Positions 40,662 to 48,214 of a stretch of 64,000 bases of DNA are shown in pieces. Position numbers and translations under genes: made by a program. Below the pieces are notes generated by a model. It ran no database searches. It was not told the DNA's origin and saw only the letters and a program-made list of their open reading frames with translations. This DNA comes from Mucilaginibacter sp. OK098 (GTDB lineage Bacteria; Bacteroidota; Bacteroidia; Sphingobacteriales; Sphingobacteriaceae), in NCBI RefSeq assembly GCF_900142915.1, contig NZ_FRCM01000011.1, positions 62,001-126,000 of the forward strand. The letters run 5' to 3'. Within the stretch, counting starts at the first letter, position 1. Each line of letters opens with the position of its first letter.

Positions 40662-42071
40662 TCAAAGCTCCTCTGCCAATTCTATCGCTTTCCTCAACGC
40701 AGCTATCTTATTATCAACTTCTTTTAATTCGCTTTCGGCAATTGAGCCGGCAACTATGCCCGCACCTGCCTGGTAATGGAGGGTGCTGTTTTTGCTCAAA
40801 AACGATCGGATCATAATGGCATGGTTAAAATCGCCGTTAAAGCCCAAAAAGCCTATTGCCCCGCTGTAAAAGCTACGCTTGGTTTTTTCGTTTTCATCGA
40901 TAATCTCCATGGCGCGGTATTTTGGTGCACCGCTTAATGTGCCTGCCGGATAAGTGTCGGCAACTACTTTAAATGACGATACACCCGGAAGCAACTTGCC
41001 GCTTACATGTGATACAAGGTGGATAAGGTGCGAATAGTATTGAACTTCCTTAAAAGCCTTAACCTCTACTTCGCCGCAATGGCGGCTCAGGTCATTGCGG
41101 GCCAGGTCAACCAGCATTACATGCTCGGCAGATTCCTTTGGATCATTTTCAAGCTGCCGGGCTATTTCGGCATCCTTTTCATCATCGCCGCTGCGCTTAA
41201 AGGTGCCGGCTATCGGGAATATATTGGCTACTCCATTTTTTACAGTGATCTGCGCCTCTGGTGATGAGCCGAAGATCCTGAAATCGCCATAATCAAAATA
41301 AAATAAATAAGGGGATGGATTTATGGAGCGCAGTGCGCGGTACACGTTAAATTCATCACCCAAAAACTTTTTAGAAAAGCCACGCGACGGAACAATCTGG
41401 AATACATCGCCGCGGTAAATATGCTGCTTCATTTTTTCAACCACCGCCATAAACTCTTCATTGGTAAGGTTTGATCGTTCTTGGTCCTTACTTTCAAAAT
41501 GATATTCAGGGAAGTTTTTGTTTCGGATCAGGTCGGCTAATTTTTCGAGGCCGTTATTGTCTGCTTCGCCTTCGGGCTGGTTATGGAAAATATAAAGCTC
41601 ATTTTTAAAGTGATCAATGGCGATAATATACCTGTAAATATGGTATTGCATAACCGGGATCTTGCGGGCGGTATCAGCACTTTGCTTCAATACGATGGTT
41701 TCAAAATGTTCCACCGCTTCATGTGTAAAATAGCCGAAGATGCCATTTGATATTATTTTACCCGGGATGGGGTTAGTTTCAAAGCTGGCAATAAATTCAT
41801 TGATCTTGCTGATCAGGTCAAAGCTGCCGGGAGCAAAGTTTTCTACACCGCTATCCGGATAGGTTACCTTAAGTGCCCCATCATTCAAAACAAAGCCGCT
41901 TATCGGTTCGCAGCAAACGTAGCTCATGCTGTTTTCGCGGCTGTGATAATCCGAGCTTTCCAGCAGCAGGGAGTTCGGGAAAACATCACGCAGGCGCAGG
42001 TAGATGCTAACCGGTGTTGTAGTATCGGCAAGCAGTTTTTTTTGTGTTGTTATAATTTTATATTTCTTCAT
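40662..42071 (-). CDS. trpE: Anthranilate synthase component I
   Basis: 469 residues. The N-terminal domain has the Trp feedback site LLES (residues 37-40) followed by NSMSYVCCEP. The chorismate-binding domain has FQIVPSRGFSKKF, IFGSSPEAQITV, FPIAGTFKRSGDDEKD, HVMLVDLARNDLSR, YPAGTLSGAPKYRAMEII and YQAGAGIVAGSIAESE. It makes anthranilate from chorismate and ammonia supplied by TrpG. The gene is preceded by a leader peptide with tandem Trp codons and an intrinsic terminator, so its transcription is very likely attenuated when tryptophanyl-tRNA is charged; enzyme feedback by Trp is a second control. Confidence 0.97.
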   Translation of the reverse strand: MKKYKIITTQKKLLADTTTPVSIYLRLRDVFPNSLLLESSDYHSRENSMSYVCCEPISGFVLNDGALKVTYPDSGVENFAPGSFDLISKINEFIASFETNPIPGKIISNGIFGYFTHEAVEHFETIVLKQSADTARKIPVMQYHIYRYIIAIDHFKNELYIFHNQPEGEADNNGLEKLADLIRNKNFPEYHFESKDQERSNLTNEEFMAVVEKMKQHIYRGDVFQIVPSRGFSKKFLGDEFNVYRALRSINPSPYLFYFDYGDFRIFGSSPEAQITVKNGVANIFPIAGTFKRSGDDEKDAEIARQLENDPKESAEHVMLVDLARNDLSRHCGEVEVKAFKEVQYYSHLIHLVSHVSGKLLPGVSSFKVVADTYPAGTLSGAPKYRAMEIIDENEKTKRSFYSGAIGFLGFNGDFNHAIMIRSFLSKNSTLHYQAGAGIVAGSIAESELKEVDNKIAALRKAIELAEEL

Positions 42072-42094
42072 GTTCTTTAAAAATGCCTTAAAAC

Positions 42095-42126
42095 AAAAAA
42101 ACCCAGCGAATGAGGTTCGCCGGGTT
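42095..42126 (-). terminator. trp attenuator (intrinsic terminator before trpE)
   Basis: On the minus strand AACCCGGCGAA pairs with TTCGCTGGGTT over 11 bp (one G-U), with a CCTCA loop, followed by more T. It lies 43 bases after the leader-peptide stop and 23 bases before the trpE start. A possible competing pair is GCCGG at the leader-peptide end with CCGGC in the terminator stem. Confidence 0.85.
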
Positions 42127-42169
42127 TCCTATTTAGGTTTACAATTGATTAATCGATCAGATCAAAAAG

Positions 42170-42229
42170 TTAGCCGGCTGCCAAAATTAATTGGTGCCAC
42201 CAGCTGTTAGTATGATTGATGTTGATCAT
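42170..42229 (-). CDS. trpL: trp operon leader peptide
   Basis: A 19-codon ORF reading MININHTNSWWHQLILAAG, then TAA. Two adjacent Trp codons (TGG TGG) at residues 10-11 are the hallmark of a tryptophan attenuator: when charged Trp-tRNA is scarce the ribosome stalls there and the downstream terminator should not form. The ORF lies between a strong promoter (42238-42267) and the terminator at 42095-42126, 99 bases upstream of trpE. Trp is a rare residue, so a tandem pair in so short an ORF at this place is unlikely by chance. The ATG comes 9 bases after the -7 element, so the message is nearly leaderless. Confidence 0.87.
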   Translation of the reverse strand: MININHTNSWWHQLILAAG

Positions 42230-42237
42230 TACGGTCA

Positions 42238-42267
42238 CAAATTTATAAAGAAAATTGAATTAGCAAA
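42238..42267 (-). promoter_or_regulatory. trp operon promoter
   Basis: On the minus strand TTTG (42267-42264), 18 bases, then TAAATTTG (42245-42238): an exact bacteroidete -33/-7 pair. It starts about 20 bases after the stop of the upstream membrane-protein gene, so the trp transcript is independent of it. Confidence 0.75.
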
Positions 42268-42289
42268 TTTTTTCTGCATTTTTTTATGA

Positions 42290-42730
42290 TCATGAACCTA
42301 AAACAGGCAAATGACCGGCCATTATAGTCGCCACAATTATTAAAAACGCTATGATATAGTATATTGCCACAGTACGGTGTTTGCTCTCGGGCAATATTAT
42401 CTTTTTTGATTTGCTATGACCAATTGTTATTAAAACAATGGCAATGATCATCCCTACCCAATGCTCAACGGTAAAATAACGGGTAACTTCATTTTTCATG
42501 GTATCACTGTTAAACGCAACAAGTGGACTCATGAAAAATAGTACAATGCCGATTAGCAATTGTGTGTGCGCCGATATAAGGGCAAATAAATTGATCTTGC
42601 GGTTAAGTGGCGTATAAGGTTTTTGGCCAAGCCAGCCAAGTAATGATTGTATAATGGCAACAAGTACCAATATAAATACGATATACCTGAATCCGGAGTG
42701 AAGTTCTTTGATTATGAGATAAGCATTCAT
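42290..42730 (-). CDS. Four-helix integral membrane protein
   Basis: 146 residues with four hydrophobic helices (about 15-33, 49-69, 91-108, 121-140). His residues occur at helix ends (ELHSGFRYIVF, ISAHTQLLIG, VEHWVGMIIA, GHSKSKK), a pattern seen in small haem-binding or cytochrome b-like membrane proteins, but no family is certain. The N-terminal YLIIKELHSGFRYIV is a motif I have seen in bacteroidete membrane proteins of unknown role. The gene has its own promoter with a perfect palindrome between promoter and start codon. Confidence 0.75.
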   Translation of the reverse strand: MNAYLIIKELHSGFRYIVFILVLVAIIQSLLGWLGQKPYTPLNRKINLFALISAHTQLLIGIVLFFMSPLVAFNSDTMKNEVTRYFTVEHWVGMIIAIVLITIGHSKSKKIILPESKHRTVAIYYIIAFLIIVATIMAGHLPVLGS

Positions 42731-42774
42731 CGAATAAATTTTTATTCGAATATACGTTTTTAGTATTAAGTCAA
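42731..42774 (-). promoter_or_regulatory. Promoter and palindrome of the four-helix membrane protein gene
   Basis: On the minus strand TTG (42774-42772), 17 bases and TATATTCG (42754-42747) form a fair promoter. A perfect inverted repeat, CGAATAAA-TT-TTTATTCG (42731-42748), touches the -7 element and ends at the ATG. Upstream, AGTATTAA occurs twice as a direct repeat 19 bases apart (42762 and 42781). Confidence 0.45.
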
Positions 42775-42834
42775 TAAATAAGTATTAAATCATTGCTCAA
42801 ACTAAAGACTTTTCACTACACGCCCGTGATTTGC

Positions 42835-43287
42835 CTAATACGTTTCGCTTAAAGGGGGGATGCTATTACGTTCAGGATTTTTTCCTCTTTTTTCTTTTTT
42901 CTCCTTTTTTTCTTTGGCGGCAAAAAGAAATTTAATTTTATCCCAAAGAGCCATAATAGATTCTTCAGATATAAAGTGCGAAGCTTTTTGTGAGATAAGG
43001 CCCACCAAAGATTTTATAAGGAAATTAGAATTTTTGAAAATGGTTTTATTAAGCATAAAAGGCAAAACAAACCTGGATATTAAACCAACAATGTCCTGTT
43101 CAAAAAAACCTTTGGCTCTTTCGCCATTAATGCCCGCTATTTTTGGAAATAATGAATATAAGGTTGAAAGGGTAGCGGAAAGACTATTAAAACGCATGCC
43201 AATTGCTACACTTTGCTCCTGCTCCAATTCCTTTAAACGATAGATCTCGCTCCGCAAATCGTCAATATTTTTTATAGGCATGTCCAT
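42835..43287 (-). CDS. Conserved hypothetical protein, third gene of a YtxH/holin cluster
   Basis: 150 residues from the ATG at 43287, 4 bases after the stop of the holin-like gene. The N-terminus is a coiled coil (IKNIDDLRSEIYRLKELEQE), followed by weakly hydrophobic segments (GLISRFVLPFMLNKTIF, LIKSLVGLISQKASHF) and a highly basic tail (AAKEKKEKKEKRGKNPER). Proteins of this shape regularly follow YtxH and holin-like genes in Bacteroidota. Likely membrane-associated. Function unknown. Confidence 0.72.
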   Translation of the reverse strand: MDMPIKNIDDLRSEIYRLKELEQEQSVAIGMRFNSLSATLSTLYSLFPKIAGINGERAKGFFEQDIVGLISRFVLPFMLNKTIFKNSNFLIKSLVGLISQKASHFISEESIMALWDKIKFLFAAKEKKEKKEKRGKNPERNSIPPLSETY

Positions 43288-43291
43288 TTTG

Positions 43292-43639
43292 TTAGTTTTT
43301 GAAAATTTTACCAATAATTGCGTTAACAATCGGTTTCTCCATTTTTTGCTTATATGCTTTTACAACCAGTGCAATTATTAAGTAAATAGCGGCAACACAT
43401 CCAAATCCAATCCAGGTGGCGCCAAATAAACTACCCAACAAAAATGCTAAAGTAAAACTAGCGAACATGAATGCCAATACCATACTTATAAAAACAGCAA
43501 CATCGGCAATAAGGCCCGCCGCAATTGATGTGCCGCCTTCAATGGCCTGGTACTTTGCCAGCTTAATACGTGTTTCAGCATAATCTCTTAGCTGATCAAT
43601 AATAGGTGGCGGTGTCGTTGTTTCTTTTTCGGCTTCCAT
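43292..43639 (-). CDS. Phage-holin-family small membrane protein (Holin_3_6-like)
   Basis: 115 residues. An amphipathic N-terminal helix (DQLRDYAETRIKLAKYQAI) precedes two long membrane helices (about 40-67 and 73-95). This is the layout of the putative actinobacterial Holin-X/phage holin 3 superfamily III. Despite the name it is a chromosomal housekeeping-type gene without phage neighbours and is probably an envelope-stress or membrane-organising protein. It overlaps nothing but is 4 bases from the next gene, so they form one operon. Confidence 0.8.
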   Translation of the reverse strand: MEAEKETTTPPPIIDQLRDYAETRIKLAKYQAIEGGTSIAAGLIADVAVFISMVLAFMFASFTLAFLLGSLFGATWIGFGCVAAIYLIIALVVKAYKQKMEKPIVNAIIGKIFKN

Positions 43640-43665
43640 TTTTTTAGTCTATAGTCCATAGCCAA

Positions 43666-43706
43666 AAGTCGGAAGTCAGTAAATATTTACTAATGACTTC
43701 CGGCTT
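43666..43706. repeat. Hairpin repeat between YtxH-like and holin-like genes (word GGAAGTCA)
   Basis: AAGTCGGAAGTCA pairs with TGACTTCCGGCTT over 13 positions with one mismatch, around the small palindrome GTAAATATTTAC. On the minus strand it follows the YtxH stop by about 17 bases, with a further AAGTCATGAGTC copy before it. Confidence 0.8.
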
Positions 43707-43723
43707 AAGACTCATGACTTAAT

Positions 43724-43990
43724 TTATGCATGTTCCAGGTCATCCTGGTATTCTTCTTCGGCGCTGCTGATCTTTGATTTAATGTTATCAACAACCTTAT
43801 CCTTTAAATTAATAAGATTTTCAATTTCGGCCGAAGCTGTTTCTTTAATAGAATCGCCGAGGTTTTTTAATGATTCGGCAAGTTTATCACGTGTTTCGAC
43901 GCCTTTATCGGGCGCAAATAATATGCCTAGTGCCGCTCCTGCCGCCAGCCCTACCAGCAATGCGACAAATACTTTTGAGTTATCGTTCAT
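43724..43990 (-). CDS. YtxH-domain protein
   Basis: 88 residues. One N-terminal membrane helix (VFVALLVGLAAGAALGILFAP, residues 7-27) with the family's GxxxGxxxGxLFAPxxG glycine pattern, then a long amphipathic coiled helix (TRDKLAESLKNLGDSIKET ... LKDKVVDNIKSKI). YtxH proteins are small stress-related membrane proteins, often induced in general stress. It leads the operon with the holin-like gene and the 150-aa protein. Confidence 0.88.
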   Translation of the reverse strand: MNDNSKVFVALLVGLAAGAALGILFAPDKGVETRDKLAESLKNLGDSIKETASAEIENLINLKDKVVDNIKSKISSAEEEYQDDLEHA

Positions 43991-44114
43991 ATACTATAAA
44001 TTTTTAAGTTGGATAATTGTTTTGATTATGATTAAATATCTTGCCAAATGTTACCAAACGGACTTTTTGTCGTTCAATTGCCCGTAATTACAAATATAGG
44101 CAGTTCATGGTTCA

Positions 44115-44199
44115 TAGTTGATGGTTCATAGTAAAAAGTTAATGGTATCGTAGCCGAAACCGAAGCTACCATTAACTATGAACCATCCGCTATCAACTA
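44115..44199. repeat. Hairpin repeat after the AI-2E permease gene (word GTTCATAG)
   Basis: On the minus strand, starting one base after the permease stop: TTAGTTGATAGCGGATGG, then TTCATAGTTAATGGTAGC, followed by a loop and its complement on the other side. The word GTTCATAG is shared with the repeat at 22558-22635. Confidence 0.8.
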
Positions 44200-44200
44200 A

Positions 44201-45244
44201 TCACCCATCTGGCCCCGTCCTTATCCTTTCAAGCCTGTCGGCTGCCATGCGGTTGGTTTCATAGATCTCCAATAATAATAAAAAGTAGGATAATAATAAT
44301 GGACCGAACACCAACCCCAAAATTCCAAAAAGCGGGATCCCTATAAAAACCCCTATGATTGATATGATTGGATGCGTATTGCCCACCCGTTTGTTAATTA
44401 TCATCCTTAACACATTATCAATATTTCCGATGAACAGCAAGCCGTAAGCCATTAGTAAAATACCCTTTAAACTATGCCCGCCGGCTATTAAAATAATACC
44501 GGCCGGTATGGTTAAGGTAGGCGCCCCAACAACAGGTAAAAATGATATAAAGGTGCCTATAACGCCCCAAAAAATAGGATCAGGGATGCCAAAGATCCAG
44601 AAACCGTTAGCCAGCAGGGTTCCCTGTGTTAATGCAATTATACCCTGGCCCAATACATTTGAATAGGTGGAGTTACGTAAAGCAACGGCAAACTTTATAG
44701 CATGCTGCTCGCGAAATGGAGCATATTTTAACAATCCTGTTTCAAATTCACGCATCTGGGTGAACATAAAATAGAGCAGAAAATACATTACCAGCAGCGT
44801 AATTATAATTTGGGCCGCACTGCCTAAAATAGAGGGGAACAATTCGGTTGCATAAGCGCCCAGCTTTTGAAGTGTATTTTCGGCGATATGCGGCTGGTTA
44901 AAGTTATACCCGGCATAATCGTCAATTTTTGTAACCCACTCCTGCAAATTAAATGAATCTTTATTAATGCTCCCTATTTTCCCCACCACCATGATGCTCA
45001 ATGCCATCAGGGGGATAATGATCACTATAAGTGATGTTAAAATGATCATTACGGTAACCAGCGTTTTGTTCCAGCCTTTATTTTCGACAAAATGCAGGTA
45101 AATAGGGCGAAATATGGTGAAAAGAACAATGGCTCCCAAAATGGAACTGAACAGCCCGCTTAGGGCATAAACCAAAAAACAGCCAAGTATTACAATAGCT
45201 GTGAGTATAATATTATTACGCTGCTTATAGTTAAAAATTGACAT
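44201..45244 (-). CDS. AI-2E family transporter (PerM-like permease)
   Basis: 347 residues with about eight membrane helices. Family features: paired helices at the N-terminus (ILTAIVILGCFLVYALSGLF, AIVLFTIFRPIYLHFV), a periplasmic segment of about 80 residues, and the C-terminal core GQGIIALTQGTLLANGFWIF, PDPIFWGVIGTFISFLPVVG and PIISIIGVFIGIPLFGILGLVFGPLL. The family was named for autoinducer-2 export but members also act as Na+/H+ antiporters; the substrate here is unknown. The promoter of this gene was not identified in the 205-base spacer upstream. Confidence 0.9.
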   Translation of the reverse strand: MSIFNYKQRNNIILTAIVILGCFLVYALSGLFSSILGAIVLFTIFRPIYLHFVENKGWNKTLVTVMIILTSLIVIIIPLMALSIMVVGKIGSINKDSFNLQEWVTKIDDYAGYNFNQPHIAENTLQKLGAYATELFPSILGSAAQIIITLLVMYFLLYFMFTQMREFETGLLKYAPFREQHAIKFAVALRNSTYSNVLGQGIIALTQGTLLANGFWIFGIPDPIFWGVIGTFISFLPVVGAPTLTIPAGIILIAGGHSLKGILLMAYGLLFIGNIDNVLRMIINKRVGNTHPIISIIGVFIGIPLFGILGLVFGPLLLSYFLLLLEIYETNRMAADRLERIRTGPDG

Positions 45245-45449
45245 TAAGGCCTAAATTATACTTTATAAACGCAGGGGGAGGAAAATGTTTTGTAGAGGGG
45301 GGAATAAATTAGTTGATTGGGTTGAATAGGGAGTTTTTGTTGAAATGTGTTAACATTGAAAAGTTGCAATGCTAACACATACCTATCTTCGACTCTTTAG
45401 TTTGCAGCTTCTTCCTGACTTCCGGGCTTTTCCGACTTTCGGACTTCCC

Positions 45450-45674
45450 TCACTCCACTTCCCGCAGCAACCCATCAATCTTAGCCGAACTAAGTGATAT
45501 GGAGTCAAGGTAGAAGATGCAATCGGCTGAGGGTTCGGGAATCTCGTAACGCAGCTGCTCAATGGCAAGTAAAATATTTGAAAGCTGATTTTTAACATCA
45601 TGCTTTAATGCCCGCATTGCCTGATTATTAACGCCTGCGGATTGTGTTTTTTGAACATTTGCAGATCCCTTCAT
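45450..45674 (-). CDS. Small phosphoacceptor (DHp-like) protein, 74 aa
   Basis: 74 residues. The centre is an H-box like that of histidine kinases: RALKHDVKNQLSNILLAIEQ (residues 21-40), with the His-Asp pair and Asn seen in phosphoacceptor helices, and a second helix (DSISLSSAKIDGLLREVE) that could complete a two-helix dimerisation domain. There is no ATP-binding domain. It starts one base after the stop of the NtrC-type regulator (TGATATG), so translation is coupled. A phosphotransfer or regulator-binding role for the neighbour is a reasonable guess. The only doubts are its small size and the opposing shadow frames. Confidence 0.72.
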   Translation of the reverse strand: MKGSANVQKTQSAGVNNQAMRALKHDVKNQLSNILLAIEQLRYEIPEPSADCIFYLDSISLSSAKIDGLLREVE

Positions 45675-45675
45675 A

Positions 45676-47082
45676 TCACTTAATATTAATAGCCTTCATT
45701 TTATTATACAAAGTTTTGCGGTCAATGTTTAATATTTCGGCAGCTCTGGTTTTATTGAAATTAACTTCCCTTAATACTCTTAATATAGTTTCATATTCGG
45801 CCTCAAGGGCTGCATTTTTTAAATCGTGCCTGTTTTCCTTTATTTCATGTATTTCGGCAACAGGTGTATAATCATATACCGGCATTTTAAAGTTCGAAAT
45901 TTCCAGCGGCAGGGCCTTCATGGTTATTTCATTGCCTTCGGTAAGGAGGGTAGCCCGGCGTACCACGTTTTTCATCTCACGGATGTTACCCTGCCATCGG
46001 TAATTCATAAAGCTTTCAACTACCTCGGGCGAGAATGAATTCACATTACGACCAAGCTCATGGTTGGCGATCTTTAAAAAATGATCTGCAAGCAACATTA
46101 TATCATTTCCGCGATCGCGCAGAGGGGGGATAAATATGCTGAACTCATTAAAGCGATGGTATAGGTCTTCCCTGAACTTTCCTTTCTGGATCCCGTCCTG
46201 CAGGTTCTCATTTGTAGCTATAATAATACGCACATCAAGGTTAATTTCTTTTGTGCTGCCTATTCTTTTTACTTTTCGTTCCTGCACGGTTCTTAGCAGG
46301 GCGGCCTGGATCTCGTATGATAGGTTACCTACTTCATCTAAAAACAAAGTGCCGCCATTAGCCATTTCAAAATGCCCAATCTTGGTATATAAAGCACCGG
46401 TAAATGATCCCTTTTCGTGGCCGAAAAATTCGCTTGCCGCAAGCTCTTTGGTAAGCGAACCGCAGTCCATTGCGATAAATGGCTGGTTATAGCGCGGACT
46501 GTTTAAATGGATGCTTTTTGCAACCGATTCTTTACCCGTACCGCTTTCGCCTAATATAATAACGCTGTAATTGGTTGGCGCAACCAGTTCAATCTGCCTT
46601 GTGAGCTCTTTGGATACCTTACTGGTGCCGGTTACAAATTCATTAGCAAAAACCTGCTTTTTACTTTCGCGGCTCGATCTGTCGTTACTTACAGGCTCCG
46701 CCTTATCTTCAACCAAAGCATAATGTGTTTCTATAGCTTTGGTAATGGTATTTAAAATTTCGTCGGGGTATAAAGGCTTCGTAATATAATCGTAAGCCCC
46801 CATCTTTATTAGTTCGACGGCCATTTTAATATCAGAGTAGCCGGTGATGATGATCACCCCGGTTTTAGGATATTGCGTTTTGATGTTTTTAAGCATTTCG
46901 CGCCCATCGGTATCCTCCAGCCTGAAATCACATAGTACCAGGTTAAAATCTCCGTTTTTCAGATACTCCATACCAATACTACCGGTTGATGCCGTAGTTA
47001 CATCAAAGCCATTACGCGTTAAAAACTTTGAAAGTAATAACGCAACATTAACTTCATCATCAATGATGAGTATTTTCTTCAT
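45676..47082 (-). CDS. NtrC-type sigma54-dependent response regulator
   Basis: 468 residues. Receiver domain (1-120) with IDDEVN, phospho-Asp in VLCDFRLEDTDG, IIITGYSD and ITKPLYP. Central AAA+ domain (about 150-385) with Walker A GESGTGKES, the sigma54 loop EKGSFTGA (GAFTGA with Ser for Ala), GGTLFLDEVGNL and the arginine finger region RFREDLYHR-like segment. C-terminal Fis-type helix-turn-helix (NKTRAAEILNIDRKTLYNKM). No full-length histidine kinase is adjacent; only the 74-residue phosphoacceptor-like protein downstream. Targets would carry -24/-12 promoters; none is evident in the window. Confidence 0.95.
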   Translation of the reverse strand: MKKILIIDDEVNVALLLSKFLTRNGFDVTTASTGSIGMEYLKNGDFNLVLCDFRLEDTDGREMLKNIKTQYPKTGVIIITGYSDIKMAVELIKMGAYDYITKPLYPDEILNTITKAIETHYALVEDKAEPVSNDRSSRESKKQVFANEFVTGTSKVSKELTRQIELVAPTNYSVIILGESGTGKESVAKSIHLNSPRYNQPFIAMDCGSLTKELAASEFFGHEKGSFTGALYTKIGHFEMANGGTLFLDEVGNLSYEIQAALLRTVQERKVKRIGSTKEINLDVRIIIATNENLQDGIQKGKFREDLYHRFNEFSIFIPPLRDRGNDIMLLADHFLKIANHELGRNVNSFSPEVVESFMNYRWQGNIREMKNVVRRATLLTEGNEITMKALPLEISNFKMPVYDYTPVAEIHEIKENRHDLKNAALEAEYETILRVLREVNFNKTRAAEILNIDRKTLYNKMKAINIK

Positions 47083-47201
47083 AAAGCAATTACTGTTTAT
47101 TAATAAAGGAGCTTTTTATCAGGTTAAATAACGTGTTAGTCCGCTAATTTATAAATTTAATACCATCATACGTTTTTGAATGATAAAAAGTTATACAAAC
47201 C

Positions 47202-47231
47202 AAAAAAAGGAGGCTTTCGGCCTCCTTTTTT
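47202..47231 (-). terminator. Intrinsic terminator of the OMP gene
   Basis: GGAGGC-CGAAAG-GCCTCC type stem flanked by A and T runs (AAAAAAAGGAGG ... CCTCCTTTTTT), able to work on both strands. It lies about 128 bases after the stop of the outer-membrane protein gene. Confidence 0.85.
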
Positions 47232-47252
47232 ATAGGTAGATGTTTAGGGGAA

Positions 47253-47349
47253 GAGAGTCAGGATTGCAAGAGTCAGGAATCAGGACAGAAAACTAATTGT
47301 TTAATTTATCTTGATTCTCAAACTCTTGATTCTTGCATCTTGATCTCTC
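47253..47349. repeat. Inverted word repeat after the OMP gene (word GAATCAAGA/GAGTCAGGA)
   Basis: On the minus strand, 9 bases after the OMP stop: GAGAGATCAAGATGC, AAGAATCAAGAG, GAATCAAG; then the complementary arm with GAGTCAGGA copies on the plus strand (47253-47284). The true terminator follows at 47202-47231. Confidence 0.8.
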
Positions 47350-47358
47350 GCTTCTTAA

Positions 47359-47955
47359 TTATAGTCCAAAAGCATAAGCAACACGTAACCCAAAGAAATT
47401 TACTTTGCTGTCATCAATATTGCTGTTGAATTTAGTTGAAGCTTCGTACCTTACACCTGCATCAATAAAGTTTTTGCCACCAATCGGGAACTGGTAACCA
47501 ATCTGCGGAGCATAAACAAATGCTGCTGATTTATCAAAACCAACATCAGATTTGTTTAAAGCAAAAGCAGCACCGGCTTCACCCTGTACATAAAAGTGAG
47601 GTACAACAAAGTATTTTAAACCGGCTTTTACTGGTAACAATTGAATGTTGGTAGCGTCAAGGCCTGAACCTGCTACGTTCTTTTTGCCTTGTATGCTGTT
47701 ATAACCTGCGTTAACAGTAACAAACAAGTTTTGTGCAATAGGCAGGTCTGCCTGTACTGAACCACCAATGTTCCAGTTGTAAGAATCTGATAATTTACCT
47801 GTCGGGATCCCCGCGTCAACGCCTATGCTTAAAATTACCCCGTTTGATGAAGTTGAAGTTTTGGTAGTAGATGTGGTTGATGTTTGTGCTTTTGCGCCCA
47901 GTGTTAAACCGGCGAAAGCTAAAATTAAAGCTGAAATTTTTAATGTACTTTTCAT
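47359..47955 (-). CDS. Outer-membrane beta-barrel protein (PorT/OMP_b-brl type)
   Basis: 198 residues. Signal peptide (LKISALILAFAGLTLGAKAQ), a Ser/Thr linker (TSTTSTTKTSTSS), then about eight amphipathic strands: SIGVDAGIPTG, NIGGSVQADLPIA, LFVTVNAGYNS, LLPVKAGLKYFV, FYVQGEAGAAFAL, FVYAPQIGYQF, FIDAGVRYEAS, FFGLRVAYAFGL. An eight-strand barrel of this size is like OmpW/OmpX-type proteins of Bacteroidota. It ends with an aromatic-Gly-Leu tail. Function unknown. Monocistronic. Confidence 0.87.
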   Translation of the reverse strand: MKSTLKISALILAFAGLTLGAKAQTSTTSTTKTSTSSNGVILSIGVDAGIPTGKLSDSYNWNIGGSVQADLPIAQNLFVTVNAGYNSIQGKKNVAGSGLDATNIQLLPVKAGLKYFVVPHFYVQGEAGAAFALNKSDVGFDKSAAFVYAPQIGYQFPIGGKNFIDAGVRYEASTKFNSNIDDSKVNFFGLRVAYAFGL

Positions 47956-48165
47956 GACTATATGTGTTATTAAATTGTTGTGTTTTTATAAACACGGAAC
48001 AAAGTAACAGCACAAATTAACACGATTTTTCATCCTATTGTCACGATTATTCAATCGTTTGATTAACAGTGAATTAATTTTTGACCTATTTGTAGTTTTA
48101 GTCAGTTTTGTAATTTTTATCTCATTTTTTATACTGAAAAGGCACTTTTTGTAGCCGAAAGAGAG

Positions 48166-48196
48166 TTGTAATAAATGGCTTAAAACGTTATATTTA
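48166..48196 (+). promoter_or_regulatory. Putative promoter of the 139-aa membrane protein gene
   Basis: TTG (48166-48168), 20 bases, then TATATTTA (48189-48196): near-consensus with one mismatch. It lies 18 bases before the ATG at 48215 and supports the plus-strand gene rather than the overlapping minus-strand frame. Confidence 0.5.
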
Positions 48197-48214
48197 ACGC
48201 AAATATTCCTATTC

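Noticed and set aside
43292..43639. Holin-family protein as a sign of a prophage
   Set aside because: No lysis, capsid or integrase genes are near; the gene sits in the common chromosomal YtxH-holin cluster.
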